Assembly: GCF_021390595.1 (NCBI RefSeq)
Contig: NZ_JAJEJR010000001.1
Location: forward strand, 62,001-126,000
Reading direction: 5' to 3'
DNA from: Paraburkholderia sp. HP33-1
Lineage (GTDB): Bacteria; Pseudomonadota; Gammaproteobacteria; Burkholderiales; Burkholderiaceae
DNA: 64,000 nt
In this document: positions 18,123-28,090 of the stretch, in pieces
How positions within the stretch are numbered: position 1 is the stretch's first letter
How the letters are laid out: every line of letters starts with the position of its first letter
Translations under genes and position numbers: made by a program
Notes under the pieces: model-generated
Told to the model about the DNA's origin: nothing
Database searches by the model: none
Seen by the model: the letters and a program-made list of their open reading frames with translations, nothing else

Positions 18123-18422
18123 ATGGCTCTGACCCTGATCGATGTAAAACGCATCGCGCATCTCGCGCGGCTCGAACTGGCCGATGCCGACGCCGAGCAC
18201 ACGCGTGCCCAGCTCAATGATTTTTTCGGCCTCGTCGAACAGATGCAGGCGGTCGATACCACCGGCATCGCGCCGCTTGCTCACCCGATCGAGCAGATCG
18301 AAGACGTCGCGCTGCGTCTGCGTGACGACGCCGTCACCGAGGCGGTCGAGCGCGAGGCTTTCCAGCGCGCCGCGCCGGCCGTGCAGGACGGCCTGTACCT
18401 CGTGCCGAAGGTGATCGAATAA
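18123..18422 (+). CDS. gatC: Asp-tRNA(Asn)/Glu-tRNA(Gln) amidotransferase subunit C
   Basis: GatC is the small subunit that wraps round GatA and GatB and stabilises the amidotransferase complex. The 99-residue protein shows the family pattern: [12 protein letters not shown] near the N-terminus, the [16 protein letters not shown] helix and a C-terminal [11 protein letters not shown]. The start [10 protein letters not shown] was chosen because it begins the conserved helix. It is separated from gatA by 158 bases that contain GC-rich hairpins (for example GGCAGC/GCTGCC at 18539-18558) but no terminator. Confidence 0.95.
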   Translation: MALTLIDVKRIAHLARLELADADAEHTRAQLNDFFGLVEQMQAVDTTGIAPLAHPIEQIEDVALRLRDDAVTEAVEREAFQRAAPAVQDGLYLVPKVIE

Positions 18423-18580
18423 GACCCGCCGGGCAGACCCAGGGTCCGGCCCCGGCGCGATCCTCTGCGCCGTAGCCGCGCGGCTTCGCCGCGAACCTTG
18501 CCGGACCGGTCTGCCGACGGGCAACCGAACGCCTCCACGGCAGCGTGACCGCGCTGCCGCGCTTTCCAGGATAAAACGCA

Positions 18581-20068
18581 ATGCATGAAAAAAGTCTGAC
18601 CGAACTGCGCGCCGCGCTCGCGGCCAAGGAATGCTCCGCAGTCGAACTGGCACAGATGTACCTGAAGCGGATCGACGCGGCCAATAGCCTGAACGCGTTC
18701 ATCCAGGTCGATCCCGAGCTGACGCTCGCGCAGGCGAAAGCAGCCGACGCGCTGCTGCACACGGGCCACGCCGGTCCGCTCGTCGGCCTGCCGGTCGCGC
18801 ACAAGGACGTGTTCGTCACGAAAGGCTGGCGCTCCACGGCGGGCTCGAAGATGCTCGCGAACTACGAAAGTCCATTCGACGCGACCGTGGTCGCACGTCT
18901 GCAGAACGCCGGCATGGTGTGCGTGGGCAAGACCAACATGGATGAGTTCGCGATGGGCTCGTCCAACGAGAATTCGTACTTCGGCGCCGTGCAGAATCCT
19001 TGGGACCGCAAGGCCGTGCCGGGCGGTTCGTCGGGCGGCTCCGCGGCCGCCGTGGCCGCGCGTCTCGCGCCCGCCGCGACCGGCACCGACACCGGCGGCT
19101 CGATCCGCCAGCCGGCGTCGTTTTCGGGCATCACTGGCATCAAGCCGACGTACGGCCGCGTGTCGCGCTACGGCATGATCGCGTTCGCGTCGTCGCTCGA
19201 CCAGGGCGGCCCGATGGCGCAAAGCGCCGCGGACTGCGCGACGCTGCTCAACGCAATGGCCGGCTTCGACGAGCGCGACTCGACAAGCCTCTCGCACGAG
19301 CACGAGGACTACACGCGCTACCTCGGCAAGTCTTGGCAAGACGGTGGCGCGGACAAGCCGCTCGCCGGTCTGCGCATCGGCCTGCCGAAGGAGTACTTCG
19401 GCGCTGGTCTCGCCGACGACGTGCGCGCGTCCATCGACGCGGCGTTGAAGCAGTACGAAGCGCTCGGCGCGACGCTCGTCGAGGTGTCGCTGCCGAAAAC
19501 CGAACTGTCGATCCCGGTCTACTACGTGATCGCGCCGGCGGAAGCATCGTCGAACCTGTCGCGTTTCGACGGCGTGCGCTTCGGCCATCGCGCGGCCGAG
19601 TACCGCGATCTGCTCGACATGTACAAGAAGTCGCGCGCCGAAGGTTTCGGCCCGGAAGTGAAGCGCCGCATTCTGGTCGGCACCTACGTGCTGTCGCATG
19701 GCTATTACGACGCGTACTACCTGCAGGCGCAGAAGATCCGTCGCATCATCGCGCAGGACTTCCAGGAAGCGTTCAAGCAGTGTGACGTGATCATGGGACC
19801 GGTCGCACCGTCGGTGGCATGGGACATCGGCGCGAAGGGCGACGATCCGGTGCAGATGTATCTTGCCGACATCTACACGCTGTCGGTGAGCCTCGCTGGC
19901 CTGCCGGGCATGAGCGTGCCGTGCGGCTTCGGCGCGGGCGCAAATGCGCAGCGTCCGGTCGGTCTGCAGATCATCGGCAACTATTTCAACGAAGCCCGGA
20001 TGCTGCAGGTGGCCGATGCGTTCCAGCGCGCGACCGACTGGCACCGTCAGACACCGGCAGGAGTGTGA
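18581..20068 (+). CDS. gatA: Asp-tRNA(Asn)/Glu-tRNA(Gln) amidotransferase subunit A
   Basis: GatA is the amidase subunit that releases ammonia from glutamine for the transamidation of mischarged Asp-tRNA(Asn) or Glu-tRNA(Gln). The 495-residue protein belongs to the amidase signature family. The catalytic Ser-cisSer-Lys triad is K75 (VAHKDVF), the serine near 150 in [11 protein letters not shown] and the serine near 174 in [13 protein letters not shown]. The length is standard. It is the middle gene of gatC-gatA-gatB and ends five bases before the gatB ATG. Confidence 0.97.
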   Translation: MHEKSLTELRAALAAKECSAVELAQMYLKRIDAANSLNAFIQVDPELTLAQAKAADALLHTGHAGPLVGLPVAHKDVFVTKGWRSTAGSKMLANYESPFDATVVARLQNAGMVCVGKTNMDEFAMGSSNENSYFGAVQNPWDRKAVPGGSSGGSAAAVAARLAPAATGTDTGGSIRQPASFSGITGIKPTYGRVSRYGMIAFASSLDQGGPMAQSAADCATLLNAMAGFDERDSTSLSHEHEDYTRYLGKSWQDGGADKPLAGLRIGLPKEYFGAGLADDVRASIDAALKQYEALGATLVEVSLPKTELSIPVYYVIAPAEASSNLSRFDGVRFGHRAAEYRDLLDMYKKSRAEGFGPEVKRRILVGTYVLSHGYYDAYYLQAQKIRRIIAQDFQEAFKQCDVIMGPVAPSVAWDIGAKGDDPVQMYLADIYTLSVSLAGLPGMSVPCGFGAGANAQRPVGLQIIGNYFNEARMLQVADAFQRATDWHRQTPAGV

Positions 20069-20073
20069 GCACC

Positions 20074-21549
20074 ATGACCAAACAATGGGAAGTCGTGATC
20101 GGTCTGGAGACCCACGCGCAGTTGTCGACGCATTCGAAAATCTTCTCGGGCACCGCGACGCAATTCGGCGCCGCGCCGAACACGCAGGCGAGCCCGGTCG
20201 ATCTGGCTTTGCCGGGCACGCTGCCGGTGATGAACCGCGGCGCGGTCGAGCGCGCCATTCAATTCGGCCTCGCGATTGGCGCAACGGTCGCGCCGCGCAG
20301 CATCTTCGCGCGCAAGAATTATTTCTACCCCGATCTGCCGAAGGGCTATCAGATCAGCCAGTACGAAATCCCCGTCGTGCAGGGCGGTCAGGTGACCATC
20401 CAGGTACCGGCCAATGAAAAGGCGGGCAAGGAAGCGTACGAGAAAACCATCAACCTGACTCGCGCCCACCTCGAGGAAGACGCGGGCAAGTCGCTGCACG
20501 AAGACTTCGCGGGCATGACCGGCATCGACCTGAATCGTGCCGGCACGCCGCTGCTCGAAATCGTCACCGAGCCGGAAATGCGCAGCGCGGCTGAAGCGGT
20601 TGCCTACGCGAAGTCGCTGCATACGCTCGTCGTATGGCTCGGCATCTGCGACGGCAACATGCAGGAAGGCTCGTTCCGTTGCGACGCGAACGTGTCGGTG
20701 CGTCCGCTCGGTCAGAAGGAATTCGGCACGCGCGCCGAGATCAAGAACCTGAACTCGTTCCGTTTCCTCGAAGAGGCGATCCAGTATGAAGTGCGCCGCC
20801 AGATCGAGCTGATCGAAGACGGTGGCACGGTGGTGCAGGAAACGCGTCTGTACGATCCGGACAAGCGCGAAACGCGTTCGATGCGCAGCAAGGAAGACGC
20901 GCACGACTACCGCTATTTCCCCGACCCCGACCTGATGCCTCTCGTGATCGACGCCGCGTGGGTCGAGCGCGTGAAGAGCGAGATGCCTGAGCTGCCGGAA
21001 GCGATCCAGCGGCGCTTCGTATCGCAGTACGGCCTCACGCCGTACGACGCGAACGTGCTGACCTCGAGCAAGGCGAACGCCGCTTACTTCGAGGCGGTAG
21101 TCGCGAAGGCCGGCCCGGCTAACGCGAAGGTCGCGGCGAACTGGGTGATGGGCGAAGTGTCGTCGCAGCTCAATCGCGAAGGTCTCGACGTTGCTGCGTG
21201 CCCGGTCTCGGCCGCGCAGCTCGCGCTGCTGCTGCAACGCATTGCCGACGGCACGATCTCGAACAAGATCGCGAAGGAAATTTTCCTCGCGATCTGGGAA
21301 GAAAAGGCCACCGACGAAGCCGCCGCCGATCGCATCATCGAGGCGAAGGGCTTGAAGCAGATTTCGGACACCGGCGCGCTCGAAGCGATCATTGACGAAG
21401 TGCTCGCCGCGAACCAGAAATCGGTCGACGAATACCGCGCCGGCAAGGAAAAAGCATTCAACGCGCTGATCGGTCAGGCGATGAAAGCGACCAAGGGTAA
21501 GGCCAACCCCGCTCAGGTCAACGAATTGCTCAAGAAGAAATTGTCCTGA
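20074..21549 (+). CDS. gatB: Asp-tRNA(Asn)/Glu-tRNA(Gln) amidotransferase subunit B
   Basis: GatB binds the mischarged tRNA, phosphorylates the side-chain carboxylate with ATP and transfers ammonia from GatA. The 491-residue protein has the N-terminal cradle with [61 protein letters not shown] and AEIKNLNSF. The C-terminal YqeY/helical domain ends [14 protein letters not shown]. The GGAG site lies 11 bases before the ATG. A terminator follows. Presence of gatCAB suggests tRNA-dependent Asn and/or Gln charging, as is common in betaproteobacteria. Confidence 0.97.
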   Translation: MTKQWEVVIGLETHAQLSTHSKIFSGTATQFGAAPNTQASPVDLALPGTLPVMNRGAVERAIQFGLAIGATVAPRSIFARKNYFYPDLPKGYQISQYEIPVVQGGQVTIQVPANEKAGKEAYEKTINLTRAHLEEDAGKSLHEDFAGMTGIDLNRAGTPLLEIVTEPEMRSAAEAVAYAKSLHTLVVWLGICDGNMQEGSFRCDANVSVRPLGQKEFGTRAEIKNLNSFRFLEEAIQYEVRRQIELIEDGGTVVQETRLYDPDKRETRSMRSKEDAHDYRYFPDPDLMPLVIDAAWVERVKSEMPELPEAIQRRFVSQYGLTPYDANVLTSSKANAAYFEAVVAKAGPANAKVAANWVMGEVSSQLNREGLDVAACPVSAAQLALLLQRIADGTISNKIAKEIFLAIWEEKATDEAAADRIIEAKGLKQISDTGALEAIIDEVLAANQKSVDEYRAGKEKAFNALIGQAMKATKGKANPAQVNELLKKKLS

Positions 21550-21590
21550 GTTGATGTGCCGCGGCCGGGCGTGGTCACGCCTGCGCCACC

Positions 21591-21637
21591 ACGGGCTGTT
21601 GCCGGATCGGAAGCGGGGCAACGGCCCGTTTTATTTT
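21591..21637 (+). terminator. Rho-independent terminator after gatB
   Basis: A 13-pair stem, ACGGGCTGTTGCC (21591-21603) with GGCAACGGCCCGT (21617-21629), one G-T pair, followed by TTTATTTT. Confidence 0.85.
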
Positions 21638-21692
21638 GCGGACCCGCTTCAGGCGGATAGGCGTAGCGAAGCGTAGACCACGGAGTGTGTGC

Positions 21693-22532
21693 ATGGCAAA
21701 GCAACCCGATCTCGACGATTTCCTCGTCCCGTATTTCGACGATGGCAAGAAGAAAAATCACTTCTCGCTCGACGATTTCGATCCGAAGGCGAAGCCGTTT
21801 TCGGGCGGCTCGAAAGACGCCGACCGCGAGCGTCTGTCGGAGATAGGTCTGCTGCTCGACAATCTGCAGGAACGGCTGCACGCACAGCGCAAGCGCCGTG
21901 TGCTGCTGGTGCTGCAAGGCATGGACACGAGCGGCAAGGACGGCACGATTCGCGCGGTGTTTCATGAAGTCGATCCGCTCGGCTTGCGCATCGTGCCATT
22001 CAAGGCCCCGACGCCCATCGAGCTCGCGCACGACTTCCTGTGGCGCGTGCATTTGCATACACCCGCGGCCGGCGAGCTGACGATCTTCAACCGCAGTCAC
22101 TACGAAGACCTGCTCGTGCCGACCGTGCAGGGCGAGCTCGATGCCGCCGCCTTCGAGCAGCGCTGCCGCCAGATCCGCCAGTTCGAGGAGATGCTGGTGT
22201 CCAGCGGCGCGACGATACTCAAGTGCATGCTGCACATTTCGAAGGACGAGCAGCGTGCGCGATTGCAGGCGCGCATCGACGATCCGCTCAAGCACTGGAA
22301 ATTCGACGTATCGGATCTCGAAGCGCGCAAGCAGTGGGAGGCGTATCAGTCCGCGTATCGCGACGCGCTGGCCGCGACGTCGACCGAATACGCTCCGTGG
22401 TACGTGATTCCGGCCGACTCGAAGACGCATCGCAACGTGATGGTCGCCGAACTGCTGCTGCGCACGCTCAACGCGCTGAAGCTCGAATATCCGCCTGCCA
22501 AGGAATCGCTGAAGGGCGTCAAGGTCGAGTGA
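21693..22532 (+). CDS. ppk2: Polyphosphate kinase 2 family protein
   Basis: PPK2 enzymes transfer phosphate between polyphosphate and nucleotides, mostly making GTP or ATP from the diphosphates or monophosphates. The 279-residue protein has the Walker A-like GMDTSGKDG (residues 76-84), the lid-region arginines, and the Walker B-like FNRSHYEDLLVP. DPLKHWKF and WYVIPADSKTHRN are typical C-terminal motifs. The start MAKQPDLDDF has CGGAG upstream. The nucleotide preference (NDP or NMP) cannot be read safely. It stands alone between gatB and xth. Confidence 0.9.
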   Translation: MAKQPDLDDFLVPYFDDGKKKNHFSLDDFDPKAKPFSGGSKDADRERLSEIGLLLDNLQERLHAQRKRRVLLVLQGMDTSGKDGTIRAVFHEVDPLGLRIVPFKAPTPIELAHDFLWRVHLHTPAAGELTIFNRSHYEDLLVPTVQGELDAAAFEQRCRQIRQFEEMLVSSGATILKCMLHISKDEQRARLQARIDDPLKHWKFDVSDLEARKQWEAYQSAYRDALAATSTEYAPWYVIPADSKTHRNVMVAELLLRTLNALKLEYPPAKESLKGVKVE

Positions 22533-22584
22533 ACACGGCCTCGCCCCTCGGCTTCAGAAACGAATCGAACAAAAAAGGAACGAC

Positions 22585-23364
22585 ATGTTGCGTGTGATTA
22601 CCGCCAACCTCAACGGCATCCGCTCGGCGGCGAAGAAGGGCTTTTTCGACTGGTTCGGCGAGCAGGGCGCCGACGTGCTGTGCGTGCAGGAAATCAAATG
22701 CTCGCAGGACGACATGACGCCGGAGTTTATGGCGCCGCACGATTTCACCGGCTATTTCCAGCACGCGGTGAAAAAGGGCTATAGCGGCGCGGGCGTCTAT
22801 ACGCGTCATGAGCCGGACGAAGTGGTGATCGGCTTCGGCAGCGAGGAGTTCGACCCGGAAGGGCGCTATGTCGAGCTCCGCTTCGGCAAGCTGTCGGTGA
22901 TCTCGGTGTATGTGCCGTCGGGATCGAGCGGCGACGAGCGCCAGCAGGCCAAGTTCCGTTTCATGGACGAGTTCATGCCGCATCTCGCCGAGCTGGCGAA
23001 GGAGCGCGAGGTGATCGTGTGCGGCGACGTGAACATCGTGCACAAGGAAATCGACATCAAGAACTGGAAGGGCAACCAGAAGAATTCGGGTTGCCTGCCG
23101 GAAGAGCGCGCGTGGCTCGACAAACTGTTCGACGAAGTCGGCTATGTGGACGTGTTCCGCACGCTCGACCCGCGACCCGAGCAGTACACGTGGTGGAGCA
23201 ATCGCGGTCAGGCGTATGCGAAGAACGTCGGGTGGCGGATCGATTATCAGATCGCCACGCCCGGCATCGCGAGCAAGGCAAAGCGCACCGACGTGTTCCG
23301 CGATATCAAGTTCAGCGACCATGCGCCGCTGACCGTCGATTACGACCACAAGGTGAAGAAGTAA
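22585..23364 (+). CDS. xth: Exodeoxyribonuclease III
   Basis: This endonuclease/exonuclease/phosphatase family member cleaves at abasic sites and has 3'-phosphatase and 3'-5' exonuclease activity in base excision repair. The 259-residue protein has the active-site motifs N8/N10 in TANLNGIRS, E36 in VQEIKC, the tyrosine in SGAGVYTRH, D and N in CGDVNIVH, and the terminal SDHAPLTVDY with the catalytic aspartate-histidine pair. It starts with ATG behind AAAGGAAC. It is convergent with the M48 protease gene. Confidence 0.96.
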   Translation: MLRVITANLNGIRSAAKKGFFDWFGEQGADVLCVQEIKCSQDDMTPEFMAPHDFTGYFQHAVKKGYSGAGVYTRHEPDEVVIGFGSEEFDPEGRYVELRFGKLSVISVYVPSGSSGDERQQAKFRFMDEFMPHLAELAKEREVIVCGDVNIVHKEIDIKNWKGNQKNSGCLPEERAWLDKLFDEVGYVDVFRTLDPRPEQYTWWSNRGQAYAKNVGWRIDYQIATPGIASKAKRTDVFRDIKFSDHAPLTVDYDHKVKK

Positions 23365-23423
23365 GCCGACCCGTCGCGGCGCGTGGAGCGCCGTGGCCCG
23401 CTAGCAGTGGGTAGAAGCGGGTA

Positions 23424-24683
23424 TCAGTCGCGCACCGGCTTACGGGTCGGCCGGCCGATGCCCGCGTAGTCGGGCAGCACGTCGACGCTCTTGCCGATCG
23501 CCTTCGCGTAGAGCGGCAGCATGTCTGGCAGCCGCTTGATGATGTCTTCGCGGCGCTCCGGCGAGTACGGGTGTACGTAGATGAAGCCGCGCTCGCCATT
23601 GCCGCGCGTCGCCTGCGCGAGCCTGTCCCACAGCGTGACCGCCGCGCGCGGATCGAAGCCGGCGCGCGACGCGATATCGCTGCCGATCACGTCGGCTTCG
23701 GTTTCGTCGGTGTCCTCGTACTTCATTTCCAGCAGACGCGAACCGATGCCGAGCGGCGCCATGCCCAGATCGGCGAGGCCGAACAGTTGCGGGATGGTGC
23801 CGGTCGAGTCGAGCTGGCTCGCCTGCAGCTGACCCAGCCGCATGCGCGCGTGCTCGCGCAACGCGTGCGCGATTTCGTGGCCGATCAGCATGCCGAGCTC
23901 GTTGTCGTTCAGGCGCACGCGATCGAGTATCCCGCTATAGACGACGATCTTGCCGCCCGGCAGGCAGTACATGCGGATGTCGTTGGAGCGCACCACCGCG
24001 ACTTCCCACTTCCAGCCCTTGGCTCGCTCGTTCCATTTCAACGAGTACGGAATCATCCGGTCGATAATCGAACGCACGCGCGTCACGCGCGCGTCGGTGT
24101 CGCCGTACAGACGTTTCGCGTGGTTCGCGCCGTAGACGATCTGGCTGAACTCCTCGGCGGCCTGGGCCTCGAGCATCGGCGACGGGATCAGGTTGCGGAA
24201 CACCATGTAGCCGCCGTAACGCACTTGCGGGCTGACGTAGTACGGCGGCGGCACGGCCGCCGGGGCCGCTGCCGCAGCGGGAGCTTTGGCGGCGGCGGCC
24301 GGTTGCGCGGACTGCTGCGCGGCGGAGCCGGGTGTGGCGGCGCTCGGAGCGCTGACGCTAGCGCCGGTTGTGCTCGGGGCACCGGCGTTGCCGTTATTCG
24401 CGCCTGGGTTGGCACCGGGCGCGGCGGATGTCGCGTTTTCCGCGCTGGCTCCGCCGGTCGCCGATCTGGCCGCGGGCGGCGGAGCAGGGTTGGGCGTTGC
24501 ACCACTTGTCACGGCGACAGCCGCCGCAGGAGCTTGCGCGTTGCTGAGCGCGCTGGCGCCGGTCGCCGCCGCGCCTGCCGCATAGGCGCCCAACGGCATG
24601 GCCAGCGCGACGCTCGCGCAGCCGAGCAACCATGCGGCGCTGAGCGCCGTGCGGTGCGCGCTTGTCGAAAACCGTACCTTCAC
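23424..24683 (-). CDS. Secreted M48-family metalloprotease with a low-complexity linker
   Basis: The 419-residue protein starts with a signal peptide (VKVRFSTS..., AMPLGAYAAG), then about 130 residues extremely rich in Ala, Pro, Gly, Ser and Thr, then an M48 peptidase domain. The zinc motif HEIAH lies near residue 268 in LIGHEIAHALREHARM and the third ligand is in ETEADVIGSDIA. It is an Oma1/LoiP-like periplasmic quality-control protease; substrates are unknown. The GTG start has GGGAG five bases upstream and overlaps the ampG stop (GTGA), so the two genes are coupled. Confidence 0.85.
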   Translation of the reverse strand: MKVRFSTSAHRTALSAAWLLGCASVALAMPLGAYAAGAAATGASALSNAQAPAAAVAVTSGATPNPAPPPAARSATGGASAENATSAAPGANPGANNGNAGAPSTTGASVSAPSAATPGSAAQQSAQPAAAAKAPAAAAAPAAVPPPYYVSPQVRYGGYMVFRNLIPSPMLEAQAAEEFSQIVYGANHAKRLYGDTDARVTRVRSIIDRMIPYSLKWNERAKGWKWEVAVVRSNDIRMYCLPGGKIVVYSGILDRVRLNDNELGMLIGHEIAHALREHARMRLGQLQASQLDSTGTIPQLFGLADLGMAPLGIGSRLLEMKYEDTDETEADVIGSDIASRAGFDPRAAVTLWDRLAQATRGNGERGFIYVHPYSPERREDIIKRLPDMLPLYAKAIGKSVDVLPDYAGIGRPTRKPVRD

Positions 24684-26074
24684 GACCGCTCCCTCCACGG
24701 CGCGATACGCAACAGCAGCAGCATGCCGGGCACTGCGAGCGCGGTACACAGGAGGAAGTAGTCGAACCAGCCGATCCGCGCGACCACGTAACCGCTCGCC
24801 GCCGACGCGAGCGTGCGCGGCACGGACGCGAGGCTCGTGAACAGCGCGAACTGCGTCGCGGTGTAGCGCGGATCGGTGGTGCTCGCAATGTATGCGGTGA
24901 ACGCGGCCATCGTCAGGCCGGTGGCGAAGGTCTCGAAGCCGTAGACGAGCGCGAGCGCGACCGAGCGCGGGTCGAGCTGCACACTCCAGTCGATGCCGAC
25001 GAACGACAGCAGCTTCGTTGTTCCCTGGCTGAGCGCGACGGCGATGTCGTAGATCGCGGCAAGTCCGGGCGAATCCGGGCCGAGATGGGCGAGCCACGCG
25101 AAGCCGAGCGTCGACACCATCTGCAGCAAACCGAAAATCCACAAGCCGCGGCCGATGCCGATCTTCATCAGCCAGATCCCGCCGATGATCCCGCCCGCGA
25201 GACTCGCGCCAAACGCCGTGGTCTTCGCGATCACACCGATCTGCGTGCGCGAAAAGCCGATGTCGAGGAAGAACGACGTGGACAGCGTGGTCGCCATCGT
25301 ATCGCCGAGCTTGTACAGAAAGATGAAGCCGAGCACGAAGAGGGCACCGCGCCAGCCGTCGCGCTGAATGAATTCCCTGAACGGCTCGACGATCGCTTCG
25401 CGCAGATTCTTCGGCGGCTTGCCGTGCACCTCGGGTTCGCTAACGACCAGCGTCATCAGAACCCCCGGCAGCATGAACGCGGCCGTCACGATGAACACGG
25501 TGCTCCAGGGCAGATGGTCGGACAAAATCAGCGCGAGCGAACCGGGCACGAGCGCCGCGATCTTGTACGCGTTCACGTGCACCGCGTTGCCGAGGCCCTG
25601 TTGCGTGTCGCTGAGCAATTCACGCCGGTACGCGTCGATCACGATGTCGGAGCTCGCGCCGAAGAACGCGACCAAAGCGGTCAGCGCGGCGACGGTCCAG
25701 ATCGACTCGCGCGGCGACACGAAGCCGAGCGTCGCCATCGCCCCCGCCACCAGCAACTGCGTGAGTAGCATCCAGCCGCGCCGTCTGCCGGGCCGCCAGC
25801 CGGGCAGGCGCGGCACGTAGCGGTCCATCAGCGGAGCCCAGACGAATTTCCATGTGTACGGAAACTGGATCAGCGCGAACAGGCCGATTTCCTTCAGATT
25901 GACGCCTTCCGAGCGCAGCCACGCCTGCACGAGGTAGACGAGCGTAAACAGCGGCAATCCCGACGTAAAGCCGAGAAAGACGCAAATCAGCATGCGCGTA
26001 TTCAAAAACGCGCGCCAGCCGGGATGTTCTTCGTGAGCGGTAAGTGCAGGCGCCTCGTGCGGCGGGTTCGACAT
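24680..26074 (-). CDS. ampG: AmpG-type muropeptide permease (MFS)
   Basis: AmpG imports GlcNAc-anhydroMurNAc peptides from the periplasm for wall recycling and thereby feeds signals to AmpR-type beta-lactamase control. The 464-residue protein has 12 or more membrane helices and AmpG signatures near the N-terminus: FLGFTSGLPLFTLVYLVQAWL, FPYTWKFVWAPLMDRYVP and AFFGASSDIVIDAYRRELL. It begins MSNPPHEAPALT. It overlaps the following M48 protease gene by four bases. The pairing of a wall-recycling permease with an envelope protease is notable; a joint role is inference. Confidence 0.9.
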   Translation of the reverse strand: MSNPPHEAPALTAHEEHPGWRAFLNTRMLICVFLGFTSGLPLFTLVYLVQAWLRSEGVNLKEIGLFALIQFPYTWKFVWAPLMDRYVPRLPGWRPGRRRGWMLLTQLLVAGAMATLGFVSPRESIWTVAALTALVAFFGASSDIVIDAYRRELLSDTQQGLGNAVHVNAYKIAALVPGSLALILSDHLPWSTVFIVTAAFMLPGVLMTLVVSEPEVHGKPPKNLREAIVEPFREFIQRDGWRGALFVLGFIFLYKLGDTMATTLSTSFFLDIGFSRTQIGVIAKTTAFGASLAGGIIGGIWLMKIGIGRGLWIFGLLQMVSTLGFAWLAHLGPDSPGLAAIYDIAVALSQGTTKLLSFVGIDWSVQLDPRSVALALVYGFETFATGLTMAAFTAYIASTTDPRYTATQFALFTSLASVPRTLASAASGYVVARIGWFDYFLLCTALAVPGMLLLLRIAPWRERS

Positions 26075-26088
26075 GTGGATAAGTGACG

Positions 26089-26697
26089 TTAGCTTTTCTT
26101 GACGCGATAGACCGCAAGACTACCACGCCAATTCACGCCCCAACGCACCACCTGTCCGTCGTGCAGCACGACGCGATCGAGAATTTCGATGCCGACTTCA
26201 GGTGCGAGTGCCTCGAAATCCCTGATCGTCAGCACGCGCACGTTCGGCGTGTTGTGCCATTGGTAAGGCAGCGACTTCGACACCGGCATGCGTCCGTTCA
26301 ACACCGACAGCCGATGCGTCCAGTAGCCGAAATTCGGAAACGAGACGATGCATTCCTTGCCGACGCGCACCGTCTCGCGCAGGATCGCCGCGGTCTGATG
26401 AATGGTCTGCAAGGTCTGCGACAGCACCGCGAAATCAAAGCTGCCGTCTTCGAACAGCCGCAGGCCGTCTTCGAGATTCTGCTGGATCACGTTGACGCCG
26501 TTCTGCGTCGCGGCGAGCACGCCGGCGTCGTTGATCTCGATGCCGTAACCCTGCACCTCCAGTTCCTCGCTCAGCAGCGACAGCAGCGAGCCGTCGCCGC
26601 AGCCGAGATCGAGCACGGTCGAGCGCGGTTCGACCCAGCGGGCGATCGCGCGGAAGTCCGGGCGCGATGCCAGGTAATCAAGTGCTCGCTGGTTCAT
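26089..26697 (-). CDS. metW: Methionine biosynthesis protein MetW
   Basis: MetW is a class I methyltransferase-like protein that works with MetX in homoserine acylation. The 202-residue protein has the SAM-type motif [12 protein letters not shown], the following acidic strand YGIEIND, and [16 protein letters not shown]. Its ATG overlaps the metX stop (ATGA). Together metX and metW form an operon in many betaproteobacteria. The upstream leader of metX carries a SAM-II-type riboswitch (see separate entry), so MetW is expected to respond to SAM as well. Confidence 0.95.
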   Translation of the reverse strand: MNQRALDYLASRPDFRAIARWVEPRSTVLDLGCGDGSLLSLLSEELEVQGYGIEINDAGVLAATQNGVNVIQQNLEDGLRLFEDGSFDFAVLSQTLQTIHQTAAILRETVRVGKECIVSFPNFGYWTHRLSVLNGRMPVSKSLPYQWHNTPNVRVLTIRDFEALAPEVGIEILDRVVLHDGQVVRWGVNWRGSLAVYRVKKS

Positions 26698-27839
26698 GCG
26701 TTGACCTCGTTCGCAATGCGTTCGTAGTAGGCGCGCAGCAGGTTGTGATAGCGCGCGTCGTCGAGCAGGAAGGCATCGTGGCCGTGCGGCGCGTCGATTT
26801 CCGCGTAGGTGACCGTGCGCTTGTGGTCGAGCAGCGCCTTCACCAGCTCGCGCGAGCGTGCCGGCGCGAAACGCCAGTCGGTCGAGAAGCTCGCGATCAG
26901 ATACTTCGCGGTGGTGTGCGCGAGCGCGGCGGTCAGATCGCCGTCGAAGGCCTTGGCCGGATCGAAGTAGTCGAGCGCGCGCGTGATCAGCAGGTAGGTG
27001 TTCGCGTCGAAGTAGTCGGCGAATTTGTCGCCCTGATAGCGCAGATACGATTCCACTTCGAACTCGACGTCGAAGCTGAAGTTGTAGTCATCGAGTGCGC
27101 CTTCCGCGCGACGCAGCGAGCGGCCGAATTTCTCGGCCATGTCGTCGTCCGACAGATACGTGATGTGTCCGATCATCCGTGCGACGCGCAGGCCGCGCTT
27201 CGGCTTCACGCCGTGCGCGTAGTAGTTGCCGCCGTGGAAATCCGGGTCCGACAGGATCGCCGAGCGCGCGACCTCGTTGAACGCGATGTTCTGCGCGGAG
27301 AGTTTCGGCGTCGACGCGATCACGATGCAATGCGCGACGCGCTCCGGATACATCATGCTCCACGCGAGCGCCTGCATGCCGCCGAGACTGCCGCCCATCA
27401 CGGCGGCGAAGCGGCTGATGCCGAACGCGTCGGCGACGCGCGCCTGCGCGTTGACCCAGTCTTCGACGGTGACGACCGGAAACGTCGCGCCGTACGGCTT
27501 ACCGGTGGCGGGGTCGAGGCTCATCGGCCCGGTCGAGCCGAAGCACGAGCCCAGGTTGTTCACGCCGATCACGAAGAATCTGTCGGTATCGAGCGGCTTG
27601 CCCGGGCCGACCATGTTGTCCCACCAGCCGATGTCTTTCGGATTGTCGGCGTACGCGCCCGCCACGTGATGCGATGCGTTCAGCGCGTGGCACACGAGCA
27701 CCGCATTGCTGCGCGCGGCATTGAGCGTGCCGTAGGTCTCGACCATCAGGTCGTAGCCCGCGAGCGAGCTGCCGTTGCGCAAGGGCAGCGGCTCGGTGAA
27801 ATGCATTTTTTGGGGAGCGACGATGCCGATGGATTCCAT
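26694..27839 (-). CDS. metX: Homoserine O-acyltransferase MetX
   Basis: MetX acylates homoserine (succinyl- or acetyl-CoA) in the first dedicated step of methionine synthesis. The 381-residue protein is an alpha/beta hydrolase. The nucleophile is S151 in [14 protein letters not shown], with the acid in STDWRFAP and the histidine in [23 protein letters not shown] and [14 protein letters not shown] are family motifs. Whether the acyl group is acetyl or succinyl cannot be fixed here; many betaproteobacterial MetX with MetW use succinyl-CoA. The ribosome site GGCGGA sits four bases before the ATG and is complementary to a switch sequence in the leader. Confidence 0.96.
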   Translation of the reverse strand: MESIGIVAPQKMHFTEPLPLRNGSSLAGYDLMVETYGTLNAARSNAVLVCHALNASHHVAGAYADNPKDIGWWDNMVGPGKPLDTDRFFVIGVNNLGSCFGSTGPMSLDPATGKPYGATFPVVTVEDWVNAQARVADAFGISRFAAVMGGSLGGMQALAWSMMYPERVAHCIVIASTPKLSAQNIAFNEVARSAILSDPDFHGGNYYAHGVKPKRGLRVARMIGHITYLSDDDMAEKFGRSLRRAEGALDDYNFSFDVEFEVESYLRYQGDKFADYFDANTYLLITRALDYFDPAKAFDGDLTAALAHTTAKYLIASFSTDWRFAPARSRELVKALLDHKRTVTYAEIDAPHGHDAFLLDDARYHNLLRAYYERIANEVNA

Positions 27840-27843
27840 TCAT

Positions 27844-27876
27844 TCCGCCATTGAGTCAACAGGGCGGCTAAACGGC
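27844..27876 (-). promoter_or_regulatory. Expression platform of the metX riboswitch
   Basis: On the transcript TTTAGCCGC (27872-27864) can pair perfectly with GCGGCTAAA of the aptamer 3' element (27931-27923, allowing for the shared bases) or, when released, through CCGCC with the GGCGG of the metX ribosome site (27849-27845). These two pairings are mutually exclusive. With SAM bound the aptamer holds GCTAAA, leaving CCGCC free to mask the ribosome site. This is the expected logic of a translational OFF switch; it is read from complementarity only. Confidence 0.6.
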
Positions 27877-27916
27877 GTCGGCGAAGCACGAAGAGAGGGC
27901 TGTGTGCGCAGCTGAC

Positions 27917-28001
27917 GACCTCTTTAGCCGCATTTGTAGTGAACCGCGGGCCTTGGGCCTTGAGGTTCGCGCGCCCGCAATCGAGTCAGCAAATCGGCGC
28001 G
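27917..28001 (-). promoter_or_regulatory. SAM-II-type riboswitch aptamer upstream of metX
   Basis: The transcript folds as an H-type pseudoknot. P1 is CGCGCC (28001-27996) with GGCGCG (27975-27970). The 20-base loop is GATTTGCTGACTCGATTGCG. The 3' element is ACAAATGCGGCTAAAGAGG followed by TC. As in SAM-II, the loop's GC (of TTGC) pairs with GC of GCTAAA, and GACTC pairs with GAGGTC (one bulged G). The GATTT...TTGC and GCTAAAG blocks match the SAM-II consensus as I know it from alphaproteobacterial metA/metX leaders. A GAACC/GGTTC hairpin is inserted between P1 and the 3' element. Confidence 0.82.
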
Positions 28002-28090
28002 TTAAAGGGTGTGAAACCGCGTGCAACGTGTTCGGGATGCCTTGGCGCGGCCCGTTGTGCATCGGAGGGCGACAGCGGCATCAGGCGGAA

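Noticed and set aside
20047..21621. A 524-codon minus-strand frame opposite gatB
   Set aside because: gatB is unmistakable; the antisense frame is an artefact of codon bias.
26667..27854. A 395-codon plus-strand frame opposite metX
   Set aside because: MetX carries its full catalytic set on the minus strand; the plus-strand product is a valine/arginine-rich shadow.
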